Shown: piece by piece, positions 47,162 to 58,714 of the stretch
Layout of the letters: each line of letters opens with the position of its first letter
Position numbering within the stretch: position 1 is the stretch's first letter
NCBI RefSeq assembly: GCF_025399195.1
Contig: NW_026252089.1
Span: forward strand, 1 to 64,000
Length of the DNA: 64,000 nt
Reading direction: 5' to 3'
DNA from: Umbelopsis ramanniana AG
Taxonomy: Eukaryota; Mucoromycota; Umbelopsidomycetes; Umbelopsidales; Umbelopsidaceae
Translations under genes and position numbers: made by a program
The notes under the pieces: model-generated
Seen by the model: the letters and a program-made list of their open reading frames with translations, nothing else
What the model was told of the DNA's origin: nothing
Database searches by the model: none

Positions 47162-48144
47162 CTAGATGGAACGACGACCTCCAACACTGTAGAAAGAACA
47201 CTTGCCACTACTGCGAGCTCTACCGGTCTGTTCTTCAAAAGTTTTGCAAGTTTCATATGGAGGAGTATACAGATGGAGGGACACAGCACCCCGTTCCCCA
47301 CTAGGATTGGAAATACGATGGAGACCGATTTTATCTGTTAAAACATCTGTTAGTGACTGAAGCTCACATCCACACAAATCAAGAACTGGCATCAACCACA
47401 TACCATGGACATAGGTGACTTGATCAGCACCATAGATGGTCTCACGCTGCTTTGTCAAGCAAACTCCAGTTTTAGGGCAAACATCAAGTTTACGAGCAGT
47501 AGTTATATCACACATATCAGTAGCGACACTCTCTTGATCACTCATATCAGGCCAGTCAAACAACGACTCTTGAAGTTTGCCATCAAGAATTTTCATAACA
47601 CAGTGCGAACCAGCATGATCATGGATAGGACTAAATGTGGATACGAAAATGTCAGATGAGAATTTTAATGTGGACATTTGCGACAAGCCAATTTGGCCAT
47701 CTCTTACCTTTGCTGACCCTTGCTCCATGCAAGAATCATAAGGTTGAACTACATGTCAAAAGAAAGAGTTAGCAAATACGAACTATGGCAAGATGGACAA
47801 CTACATTACGAAGCAGACGATTTTCGACATATTTATTAAATACACCGTATCAGCGTTCTCACCTTTCCATTGCCATCATCAACAAGGTTACGAGTGTACG
47901 CCCTAGAGTGATCAAACATAGCATATTGCTCCCAATCTTCAGCGTTGGAATTATAACTTTCCATCAGAGCAATAATACGGTTGGCATCAATGTGCTCAGA
48001 GTCAAGACCGCCATCAGGACCAAGTTCGTCATGAATACGAGCAACTAGATCATGAAGTGTCCTTGGAACAGCATCAGACTTTGCAACCTCTTGAAGAGGA
48101 TGAGTAAGGGCAAGGCATTGTTGTGGTTCTTGAGGTGGAGCCAT
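47162..48144 (-). CDS. cysteine dioxygenase
   Basis: Non-haem iron cupin enzyme that oxidises cysteine to cysteine sulfinate, the first step of cysteine breakdown. Exons 48144-47863, 47749-47709, 47630-47404 and 47334-47162 close to 240 residues. The iron ligands are His-x-His in SPIHDHAGSHCVMK and a later His in VTYVHDKIGLHRISNP; the Cys of HCVMK and the Tyr of SLHLYTPPYETC are the pair that forms the Cys-Tyr cofactor in mammalian CDO. The N-terminal part, LHDLVARIHDELGPDGGLD and WEQYAMFDHSRAYTRNLVD, also matches. It is a little longer than the animal enzyme (200). Cytosolic. Confidence 0.94.
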
Positions 48145-48913
48145 GTTATCAGAGGGAGAGAAAAAATAGATGTGTACAGAAGAATGTTTCAGCCAATCTG
48201 TTTCCGCTTTTCAGCGTTAATTTCTCGTTTGCTCAGCTGACAACCAATATCAACGAGGGGCGGCTTCCGACTTTCACCTTGCTGGGCCCCAAATCGCGGA
48301 CTAATGGTAAGTAAGCACACTCCTGTTTATTTGGTACTTTTCGCACAAAGGAATAGCATCGGCTTTACAGCAACACGGTAAGTTGGATGACAGCACCAAA
48401 TTATCAATAAAGACACCTTTGTCTTTTAAACACGTCTTGTTTACCAATTTGGAATGGAGCTATCATTTGGTTTGCTTGTTTGCGTCGTGGGAGAACGACC
48501 ACATTGTCGGAAGGGCTGACTGCTCGACATTAAGAACGACACCCAAAAGCTCACATCTAGCCATAGAGGCGCCGTACTTTCTATGGAAAGATGTTAGACA
48601 CTATGGCATGGGGCAGTCATCCAAGGCTTGGTAGGATAGGAGAGGATGGAGCAACCCTTATTACACCCACGCCACATGATTCAAGTATCTTGTTATCCTT
48701 CGACTAGTTGATTGAAGTGAATCACCTCGTCCTCAGCACCCCTTAGCCCCACCATAAACGGCCATGTGAGAAATTTATTATGTATACTTGGCATCCCAAA
48801 TATACTAGACCATTACAACTATGATGCACAATCTTTTTTTACGACAATGATGAGAAAGTGATACAAATAGCATGACGTCTTGCATTTGTGGCCTACTTCT
48901 TGACGGCAGTACT
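48145..48913. other. intergenic spacer, cysteine dioxygenase promoter
   Basis: About 770 bases between the dioxygenase start and the GATA-factor stop, same strand. I see no further gene, RNA or repeat. Confidence 0.5.
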
Positions 48914-49977
48914 TTATACATCATGTTGAGAGTGTGGGAAACCTGTTGCAGCCAAACTCGAAAATAGCAGTCCACTTGGGTTTGGATCCGGGCCAACGTT
49001 ATCTCGTTCACCAGTCCCTGTGTCAGACCATATTTGAGGAAGCGACATACGTTTAGCGTGGCCAATACCTAGCCTAACAGCACAAGCGTTACCTACACAT
49101 AATCAAAATGATATTGTTATGCTGGGTTGTTAGCATATATAAAGCGATGTGTTTGCACTCACAGTAACACTTCTTATCTAGCTTTCGCCACAGTGATGAG
49201 TAAGTCGTACCGCAGATGGCACAGCCTTCATTCTCTGAGGTATTGTGACGAACAATCTTAGTAGAGCCGTCAGGATGTAAGCAAATCTTGCGAGGTGTAT
49301 GATGCAGCTTCTCACTGTGAGGAACATACGTTGGAATGAGCTGGCAGTGGCATGTGGCGGTTCAAAAATTGGTTATATACGTACTAAAGACCGCAAGCAT
49401 TACAGAGTAGATTTTTGCCTTCAGAGCAGCGTCGCCAGGATGGGGTTTCCGTTGTAAAGCAGTTTGAGCAAAATTTTATAGGCGATAATCGGATCGCGTC
49501 TTTGGATATGACGGTGCTCTCCATGAGATACGAATTGGCCGTTTGGTCCTGAGGCATCCGATAAGGATCTGGGTAATAACCCGTCGCCAGATATGCGGGC
49601 GGGTAATACCCAGGCACTGATAGCGACGAACAAGATACACCTTGTTCTACCGCATCCATGTTTTGCATAGTTCCCAGTGTTTGAATTGGCTGATTATAAT
49701 AACTAGCAGTGTTCAATTGAGATTTTTCTGGCTGTAGGAAGGCCTCTTGGTGGCTGGAGCTGTCATTCGTGAACTGCACAGAGCCCATAACATAGCTATA
49801 TGACTTGGTATCGCTTCCTTGGCTGTCACAAGATAGCTCTATTGTCCGACCCTCTGTATTGTTGGCTACACCATTGATGGCTGGATTCAGGTTAAATACT
49901 GCTGGGTGGTGAGAGAGAGGTTCATTAATATAGCGCAAATCGAGATACTGCTCTTGCTCGCCATTTTCTCTCGACAT
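48914..49977 (-). CDS. GATA-type zinc-finger transcription factor
   Basis: Exons 49977-49385, 49314-49163 and 49092-48914 close to 307 residues. The first 170 residues are disordered, rich in Asn, Gln, Ser and Tyr. The first finger is CSNC-x18-CNAC with TTETPSWRR, a standard GATA finger. Following it, YEKLHHTPRKICLHPDG is the basic tail. A second finger-like element is CAIC-x16-CNAC with TTYSSLWRK, shorter in the loop than usual. The intron at 49162-49093 splits its third zinc Cys codon. GATA factors of this kind regulate nitrogen use, iron uptake or light responses in fungi; which one cannot be said. Confidence 0.85.
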
Positions 49978-50726
49978 AGTCTCTTGAAGAAGAAAAGGAA
50001 GCGTTCAAACAGAAAATGGAGCAAAAAACCGGTATTCACAAAAAGAATACGACCGTATAAAGGGGTGCCAATTCTTCCATTATGCGGGCACGTCAAAAAA
50101 GGATATCTGATAAGGTTGCGGGGAAATGGCAGTCTTGAGTGAGTTCAATCAACTGATGTAGGATATGCCAGCTAGCGTTAATAATGACATGGCATATAAG
50201 TTTAACGACTGTGCCTTACATAAAAGTTATTTATCGGAATTCACGAATCAGCATCAGAAAACGCACCCACACATATATATTACATCCGTACTTGCACCAC
50301 TCCCAGCCCTATAAATTTATTGTTTCTGAACCGCTATTCATAGGATACTGATCATAAAGATCAGTAGCGTGAATCGAAAGGATTTCTATTCATTAATCAG
50401 GGAGTGTGCCAAAAAAAAATTGGTCGCGTCGCGTGAAAAACTAGTGGCGTCATATTTTTATTACACAGTCTTTCAAAGAGACTATTACAGCACTATTGGC
50501 TTTCAACAGATACAGTGCATAAGTAAAATATTACAATAAAATGTGCATCTAATTTTAAACAGACAGGTCGGAGGGTATCATCAGTTGAGTTGGGCTTGAT
50601 CGCTACGTGTGGTGTCATCGTTCGAGCATCGACAAAGCAATGGGATTATAGGCTATCGCATTTTTGTTCTTGATGAAGCGGTCTTATGTAGCCTTTTGAT
50701 TGTTGCGAATATGCTGAGATGCGATT
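49978..50726. other. intergenic spacer, GATA-factor promoter
   Basis: About 750 bases between the GATA-factor start and the next stop codon on the same strand. It has a single TGATAAG element at 50108-50114, which one expects by chance in a region this size. Otherwise AT-rich with nothing recognised. Confidence 0.45.
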
Positions 50727-51101
50727 TTAGCTAGATGGCTCCTCAGCAGAGCTGTTGGTTATGGGAGATGTATTCAAATGGTTCGCAAGCTGCTGCTGAC
50801 GAAGCTGGAGTAACTTTTTCTCCTGCTCAAGAATAGCTTCTTGTTCTTGTTTCGTGTACTGAATACCAGGAAGTTCTGATAAAAGCAGCTGAGCGCGATC
50901 AAACTTGTCCCATAAATCTGACACGGCGCGACCGATTTTAGCTTGATCACTGCCAGTCTGAAGTTGCTCTATGACGCCCAGGAATGATGGTAAGAAGACA
51001 AAATCATCCTTATTAAAGGAACTAGCAGTTGGTTCCTCGCTATGTGGTGTTGTCTCTGGTTCAGTAGCTGCGACTGGATCGATAATGATATCTTCAAACA
51101 T
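50727..51101 (-). CDS. probable Mediator subunit 9
   Basis: Single-exon protein of 124 residues from MFEDIIIDPVAATEPE at 51101; an in-frame ATG at 51185 would add 28 residues but leaves only 60 bases to the divergent gene. After a short acidic Ser/Thr leader comes a helical domain: DFVFLPSFLGVIEQLQTG, then IGRAVSDLWDKFDRAQLLLS, ELPGIQYTKQEQEAILEQ and a final Gln/Leu-rich helix. The order F-x-FLP...L, K-F/L-x-x-A, LPGI-x-x-T-x-x-EQ is the Med9/Cse2 pattern. Med9 belongs to the Mediator middle module. The protein is short and the call rests on a few positions. Confidence 0.6.
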   Translation of the reverse strand: MFEDIIIDPVAATEPETTPHSEEPTASSFNKDDFVFLPSFLGVIEQLQTGSDQAKIGRAVSDLWDKFDRAQLLLSELPGIQYTKQEQEAILEQEKKLLQLRQQQLANHLNTSPITNSSAEEPSS

Positions 51102-51245
51102 TCTCTTCAACAAGCTCAACAAAAAGATTGGACCCAGTTGCAAAATTGAAGCTGTAGGTTTGGGCCGCTGAATCACGTGCTCCATTTGCCACCAGAAGTG
51201 ATAATTTCCTCAGGCTGCCAGGCACCTAGTAGAACTTGCAAAAAG
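51102..51245. promoter_or_regulatory. 144-bp bidirectional promoter, Med9-like / prefoldin 5
   Basis: Only 144 bases lie between the two divergent start codons (60 if the longer Med9-like start is used). Both promoters must fit here. Confidence 0.55.
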
Positions 51246-51998
51246 ATGGCATCTTCAGAACAGGGTCAACAGATTGATCTCGGCGACCTCGACCTTCCTC
51301 AACTTCAGCAAGTCAAATCACAGCTTGAGGAGGTAAGTTAGCACGAGATTTCGTGTCTGATGGACTTTTGCGCAAGTCTGTCATCGCGGACTGGCCGTGT
51401 TTGCATCACGGCCGATCTGCGTACTCCCATGGTGATGTTAAACTAACAACCTGTGTCGCTTTTTTAGGAACTTTCGCATTTGACGCAATCATATAGCCAG
51501 CTCAGAGGAGCTCAAGCTCGATTCAATGACTGTAAAGACAGTGTTGATACCTTGAAGACGGAAAGAGCGGAAGACAAAACCATCCTCGTCCCTTTGACTT
51601 CATCATTATACGTCCCCGGAAAGCTTTCAAATGTTGAAACGGTCATTGTTGATGTTGGAACAGGTTATTTTGTTGAAAAGGTTGGTTAAAAATGCTATAG
51701 ATTGTATCATTCAGCAAATGGGGCATTGACGACCCAATTTTTTTTTCTCTATCGTGTTTAGTCGGTCGCCGATGCTTCCAAGTTTTACAAAGAGAAAATT
51801 GACTACGTCAAAGCCAGCGCCGCAAAGCTCCAAGAAACGATTACCAGCAAACAGAGTAATGTTAGAGGTGCGTATGCATTAAAGATCAGCGTTGTCACCC
51901 CCCCCCCTTCATTGAGTACGAGACTAACTCACATATGTTCCTGCGCAGCTTTGGTTAACGTGATGCAAGATAAAATCCAAGAACAACAGAAAAACTAA
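51246..51998 (+). CDS. GIM5: prefoldin subunit 5
   Basis: Alpha-type prefoldin subunit. Exons 51246-51332, 51468-51680, 51762-51867 and 51949-51998 close to 151 residues, the usual size. The start MASSEQGQQIDLGDLDLPQL, then QVKSQLEEELSHLTQSYSQL, forms helix 1. The hairpin has ILVPLTSSLYVPGKLSN and VIVDVGTGYFVEK, the classic PFD5 signature. Helix 2 is ASKFYKEKIDYVKASAAKL. It joins prefoldin 4 (28851-29387) in the same hexamer, although the two genes are 22 kb apart. One intron contains a run of ten C near 51898. Confidence 0.93.
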
Positions 51999-52277
51999 TC
52001 CTGACTGATATCCAGGGCCATTCTATTTTGACCTCATTCATATAATAAAATCAAAAACTATTTCATTGCTACTTGGAAAAGTGATGTTCAAATAATTTCA
52101 TTGTTCAAGCGGGGGAAGGCACTGTGTTACCGGTTGAATTGAGATTTTCTAAAAAGCCCAGTAAAAAAAGTCAACCTGTTCTTTTTTGCCACTTCATCAC
52201 TACCTCCAATTGCGTGCTATTGAGAGACTAGCCCATAGTTATCGCCTCTCTCCAATCTCACTCATTCTGCCAATAGA

Positions 52278-55200
52278 ATGGATATTTTTGGCCTGAGTGG
52301 GAGGTCTAAAAACTCTCGACAAAGAACGTCTCCCAACAGCCATGACCTCTCGCCCATCCAAACTCATGCCATCTCGATCGATCCTCCCAAACCAGGCAAT
52401 GCTAGCAACAAATCACCAACTCGCTTAGCTCAAACAAAGAATTCTAATACATTCCACTCGTTTAATTCTGATGAATCTTACTCAGGTATTCCTCATCGGA
52501 CCACCATGGGTGCTTTGTGATACCTATCTTGATACTCACCAGCTCTTCTTCCAAACTTAGAACAAACTAACCATACCGACTCAAGTTCCTGGCGCAGTTC
52601 GCATTCTTCCAATACCTTCTCGCCGCCTGGTAATGCAGAAAGCGAATTGACTTCGGAAAGGGAGGTGGATGCTATGTTCGAGAAGATGCTTACTCGAAGG
52701 GGCTTTCATGATCCGTCTACGCGTGCAACCATGTCGGCGTTTTCTATCGAGAAAAAGCGCCTGATGATCTCACAAGACATGCATGCTGCTGCTGCACCCA
52801 CTTCATTACCTGTTGTCGCTCCTAACAACCTTCAACCTTCTAAGCGAAGCCGAAGTATCCCCAATGATCTTAAAGAAGTCGACCGCGGTTCACCAGAATA
52901 TTATATTGTCAAGTTCAAGGATCCCGAGTTGAAAAGCGTCAATCCTCGACTAGTTGCCCATTTGGCTGTTAGCTTGCGTACTATGTCACTGAGGTAAGGA
53001 GTATATTCCACCGTTAAGAGTTCTCCATGTGTGAGTGCTGATCTTTAATTCATGTGGCATTATAGCTGGGTGCGACAGTTTATTGACAGTCGCGGTTTGC
53101 AAGCCATTACGGATGCCCTTGGTGTATTGAACAGACGGACTCATCGGTAAGTCGATTTATTTTCTTTTTTTCAACCGATCGAAGTATACGAACTTTTCAT
53201 TAATGTATTTCGTTATTTTGGTAAAATTAGCACCGACGCCGAGCTTCAAATGGAAACCGAGATATTAAAATGTTTCAAATCGCTTTTGAACAATCGCGTA
53301 AGTTATTATGACCAAAATGCTTCTCTATCGCATCATGTACAGTGTTGATCGCTAACATTCATTTATTATAGTGGGGAGCTCGAGACGTCATTTTGAACCC
53401 TCAATGTATATTCAACGCAATTTTTTCTATTGTTTCCTCCTCCATGGTCACTCGTAAGCTTGTTTGCGAAGTAATGGCATTTTTGTGCTATTGTGAAGAA
53501 CCGACTGGTCATGAATTGGTATTGCGAGCAATGGACCAAGTACGAGACGCGCGAAAAGAGATCGGTCGCTTCGACGCTTGGTTAAATGTATGGGAAGTTA
53601 CATTGGATGGCCGTGGAAGACTGGGTAGTATGGTGGGAGCAAGCGATGAATTCAAGAAGCATGGTATACAATCCGCACCGGACAATCAACTATCTGACTA
53701 TGCTGTACGTTTTCACATTGATGGTTCAATTTCTTTGATCAAATGAAATCCTCCTACTAAGACTAACATGATCTACACGTTACGACATTAGCTATCGAAT
53801 ATGATACTCGTAAATGCCCTTATACAAGTGATGGACGATCTCGAATTGCGCATTCACATTCGAAACCAGCTCAATGTTTGCGGTCTCCAACGAATCATCG
53901 AAAAAATGAAAACGTTCAATAATGATCATATCAATCGTCAAATCCAATCGTTCAAATCCGTGGCAGAATCTGATAGTGACGACATGATGGAGATTTACAA
54001 CGACCAGGTGCTAAATGACTTGAGTGATCCTCGCGATGTCTTTGAATGCATTTTGGCCAGCGTGGAAGGCACTCGCGGATACGAATTTTTTCTTTCTGCA
54101 CTTCAGCATCTCCTATTTGTTAGAGATGAAGGCGAAGTAAGGTAAAGCTATATGAGTACAGTGACTGCTGCCATCCAATTACGTTCTTTAAATAATATTG
54201 ATTCTGCTTTAGGACTCGCTACTATCAAGTATTGGATAGTTTCGTCAGTCAGATTGTTCTTGACAACAAAGGACTATCCGATGATTTTACGTCAAGCTAT
54301 GGGATGTCTGTGAGGTACCTTATTGACAAGTTCGCCGAACAAGACGAACTTAGTGCTGCCCTTGAAGAAGTGAAGGAAACACGGCAATTGTATGAACAGA
54401 CCCTGGAAGCAAAGAATGCCCTCGAAGCGGAAATGAATGAAAGAGGAGGTGCGTCTTCAGTTAGACTATTTTATGTAAATGGCATCTCCATACTAACATG
54501 TGTAGGAAAATAGATGGTATAGTTACCCATTTGAAAGAGAAGACAAGGTCTCTGGAAGACCTTCTGCGCATATCTCGTCACACCATTGCAACTTTGCAGG
54601 ACAAATTGCAAGACTTGCAAAGAAGCTACCAGCAAAACTTAGCATCAATGGAGGCAAAACTTAATGATGTTGCCGACACGAAGATGACCCCGGATGCGCT
54701 GGTGGAAATTGTAAATCAGAGTTCTGCATCAACCGCTGAAAAGAAGGAAACGTTACTTCGAACCTATGAAAGAATACAAGCCCAAGAACGTCTTGAAGGT
54801 GCAGATAAAGGTCCAGGGAATAGCATTTTGTCTGTTTCGGTGAGTGTTTTCTTCATTAAATTTGACCTTGAGCCGAAAGTCATCTGCTGACTGTGAACAT
54901 TTACCGTAGCCTAAACCATCAAGTATTCTCGAGAATGCCCCGCTAGCGCAAGGGCTATCAGCGGCTTTCAAGTCAGAGCTCGCACAGCAATTTGGGTCAA
55001 GTAATCGATTAAGTGGTTTCATCATTCCGGGAACTGCACCAAGGCTAGGTGTCTCAAGAAGAGCTCCCATTTTGTTCGAGAAACCAAACTTGGAGGTTGT
55101 GCAAGAAGTGGATAATCAACGATCGTCAATTGTCAGTAGTAAGAGAGACAGCAGTAGCTGTGGCGAAACCTCTGATGATGATTATGAAGAGATATCTGGT

Positions 55201-57881
55201 GGACTAGCTGCAGCGCTGAAGGCTAGAATGCAAAAGCTCAGCCGAAAGTATTCTGAAAAGCAACAAAACGAACTGCCGTCCGCAAATGATTCTCACGAAG
55301 ATACCGCTACTCTGAGCCAACTTGCAGAAGACCAGATTATAGAGTCACCTCCTGCATCTCCTAGACCTACTGGACTTGGTCTCAAAAATGTCGAACAGTC
55401 AGGTTCTCAAAGAGAATCTATGGATGAAACTGCATCACCTATGGTGACTACCACTGCTCCTCCCCCACCTCCTCCACCCCCGCCGCCACCACCACCACCT
55501 CCGCCGCCGCCGCCGCCTCAGATTTTCCGGCCGGATACTAATGCAGTCGTTTTACCACCTCCCCCGCCTCCTCCTCCTCCGCCGCCGCCTCCTCCAGTGT
55601 CAGCACCGGTGGTACCATTCTATAGTACCGTTCCTACCAAAGCGGCTTCTAAACCAGCAGAGAATATACCACATGTGCCAACAGTTCATGCCAATCCTGC
55701 ACCACCGCCGCCACCACCACCTCCCATGTTTGCACCACGCCCCACGTCTGGTATTTTGACTCGTAAAGTACTAGGGCATGTACCTACCGTAAAGACACGT
55801 GCTCTCCAATGGCAAAAGTTGAATGCTAGCGCTATTCAAAAAACAATTTGGGGAGTCCAAGATGTGGATGAGAAGGCTCTCGAACAAGAGTTAGACCTTG
55901 CAGGAGTATTTGCCGCCGCCGAATCGACATTTGCTCAAAAGGTCATTGCAACGCGAGCAAAGGCAAGGAAAGAACGCAAGCAAGAAATTACCATTATTAA
56001 TCCCAAGAAAGCGCATAATATAAGTAAGTGAATTGCATGCATATTAATAGCTTGCACTATGGCCACTAACTAACGTTATACGCTGTTTAGATATTGCATT
56101 GTTGACCAAGTTCAAGCACCTTTCATTTGAAGAAGTTCGACGAAGGATTTTGGCGGTTGATGAGGTCTTTTGTACAGAAACACTGCTCAAGAACCTTCAA
56201 GCGAATGCGCCAACTCCAGACGAGCTGGGCAAAATATCGGTCTTTGTTAAAGGTGCCTCAGAAGACGACTTGGGTAACCTCAGCAAGGCTGATGCCTTTT
56301 GTGCCGAGGTAGAGTGTATAACCATGATAGACAAGCGTAATTCGCTGAGAAACTAGTAGCTTACAATGCGACGTTTACAGATGATGAAAATCGACCGCTA
56401 CAAAGAACGTATTGACCATATGTTGTTTAAAATCGAGTTCACCGAAAAGCTTCGACACTTGAGTGAAAATATGAATGCTGTTCTTGAAGCATCCAACGCA
56501 CTCAAAGAGTCAAAGGCTTTGAAGGAACTTTTGAATGTATGCATTTCTGGAGCATGATTTCCTGGCTTTTTTGTTAATACTCACCCTGACTCTTCTCTCT
56601 TAGCTTATCTTGATGATGGGTAACTTTTTAAATAGCAGCAGCTTTAACGGTGGTGCGTTTGGAATTAAGATTGCTAGTATCAACAAGGTTCGTGGACTTG
56701 GAGCAAAGTATGGTTTTATCCAGCTAACATATAAATACTGACCATCATGTTGAACACCCACAGCTGGTGGATACGAAGGCAGCAACGGAGAATACAACGT
56801 TACTGCATTTCCTTGCAAAGGTGGTCGAAGAAAAACTCCCGCGTGTAAATGAATTTGTTGAGGATCTGAAAGACTGTGATCTCGCATGTAAAGGTAAGAT
56901 AAACTGAGAAGAACAGAAGTATTACCTGTGACCATACCTTGTACCATTTCTAATGTTCTATCGGACGCTTAGTTACACTACAGGACCTAATCAAAGAATA
57001 CAACGAGCTTCGCAGCGGGCTGCAACAGCTTAGTCAAGAACTTGCAACCCATTATGACGATGAAAATTATGTCGCAAACCCCGGTGACAATTTTGCATCC
57101 ACTATGCACAAGTTCTGCAGACATGCTATAGAAAAGTTCGACGACTTAGAAATTCGGTATACATCCATGGATGTAGCCTACAAAGATGCCGTTACATTCT
57201 TTGGAGAGAACCCTAGCGAGATGAAGCCAGATGAGTTCTTTGCTATCTTCCGAACGTTCATGTCCAGCTGGGAGGTAAATATTACCATCGTCATCTTTTA
57301 TTACTTTTCATGGATACTGTTGGCTTAACCTACACATTGCATCTAGAGGGCTAGAAAAGATCTTGTAGAGGAGAGAAAACGGGCAGAGCTACTGGAAAAG
57401 ACACGCCACGCTGATGCTGAGCGCAAGGCACGAGCTCAAGAACGCAAACAGGTGGTTGACATTAGCGAGTGTAAGTACAGATATTCAAGCTTGGAAACGG
57501 ATATTCCCTACGTATTTTTCTCACTTTTGTCGCTTTCCAGCCAATTCAGACGAGGATAAATATATCATGGACAACCTTTTGGAAAAGTTACGAGCTGGCG
57601 AGTTGGCTACCAATACCAAGAAGCGAACGGCTAAACGAAGAGAATCTATACGTGAGCGTCGACTTTTGCGAAGTGACTCGGTGGTCATTAAAGCGGAGGA
57701 TCTACTCAAATATATTCAAAACGAAGAAGAAAATGCCGCAGCAGCAGCACCACGACAACCGCGAACACGATCGCGCCGCTTAACAGCATCCAGTCGATTG
57801 CGTCAACTGGCATCTCCCACTGGCTCTCCTATATCAGATGCTGATGTGGCAGAACAAAGTGACGAAGAAAAGCATAGCTAG
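52278..57881 (+). CDS. diaphanous-related formin (Bni1/SepA/For3-like)
   Basis: Actin nucleator with many exons. The N-terminus MDIFGLSGRSKNSRQR is basic and disordered. The GTPase-binding/FH3 part starts with EREVDAMFEKMLTRRGFHDP and EYYIVKFKDPELKSVNPRLV, then the armadillo core (LVCEVMAFLCYCEEPTGHEL, NMILVNALIQVMDDLELRIH). A coiled coil follows near 54540-54700. FH1 has runs of 20, 14 and 8 prolines. FH2 has VKTRALQWQKLNASAIQKTI, LTKFKHLSFEEVRRRILAVD, ILMMGNFLNSSSFNGGAFG and LLHFLAKVVEEKLPRV. The end has RRESIRERRLLRSDSV, a basic stretch that may serve as the autoregulatory DAD, and an acidic last segment. Rho GTPase control through the N-terminal domain is expected from the family. It should drive actin cables at hyphal tips. 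Confidence 0.93.
55459..55596 (+). repeat. proline-codon tracts of the formin FH1 domain
   Basis: CCN codon runs at 55459-55518 (20 Pro) and 55555-55596 (14 Pro), with mixed CCT, CCA, CCG and CCC. They bind profilin and SH3/WW domains in formins. Confidence 0.85.
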
Positions 57882-58714
57882 ACTTCAACCTATTTAATAC
57901 TATATTTTGCATTGTCACTTCGTTTTTGTACAGGCTATAGTACTTTTAATATATGAATATACATGGAAAATAGTGGGTTTTTGTTAATGTTATGATCGTT
58001 ATAACTTGGGAACATCATTTACTGCTGGAAAATTGGACATCTATGTCAGTCACCCGTGAGCCAGTCAACGACAGGAAAAAAAAAACGACGAAAGCAAAAT
58101 AAAAACATGAGCATTAGAATAGATTGACTTTCAAACACTGATCAGTAGGTTGGCTATACACAGCATCTTACGATGATGGTCTACAAATATGTTTATTACA
58201 AAGCATGACGATCAAATATACTCCAGACATGCAAGACACACTTACGATCGGCACACCAATACCATTTGGATGGATTTAAATGCCGCTATACATGATGATA
58301 TACCTGCAGAAAGACATCGGCACATCATACTTACGCTAGAATTCTGCCTTTATGACCGTCGGGCTGCTTTGATTGTAGTGCTTGAGTTCCTGAAACAATA
58401 ATAGGATGAAAGCACCGAGCTAATATATTTATTGTGAAGTCCAATGGCTCTTCAAACCGGTTTAATCCAACCGCAAATGATCAATAGTAAATTTCTGCTG
58501 GTAAACGCAGAGTCATTGCATAACTTCTATGAAACGTCTTTCAATAGAATATTTCAATCTACTTAGTCAGTCGTCAGCTTTAAGCCCGCTACCAAGATGA
58601 GTCAATTGCTGGGCAGCCAAGGGCTTACGTCACCCCGACAGCTTCCGACCCTTCAAAAAAAAAAAAAAAGTCCCGTACTGGAATAAGTTCGTACGCTTAC
58701 ACCCACCCAATCTA
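57882..58714. other. intergenic spacer, m-AAA protease promoter side
   Basis: About 830 bases between two genes on the plus strand. A 70-codon frame at 58189-58401 has no recognisable features. An A-run is at 58655-58670, just before the protease start. No RNA gene was seen. Confidence 0.5.

Noticed and set aside
50108-50114. TGATAAG site as autoregulation of the GATA factor
   Set aside because: A single site in 750 bases is not above chance, so I do not claim autoregulation.
58189-58401. 70-codon frame before the m-AAA protease
   Set aside because: No recognisable feature; a frame of this length is expected by chance in an 800-base spacer.
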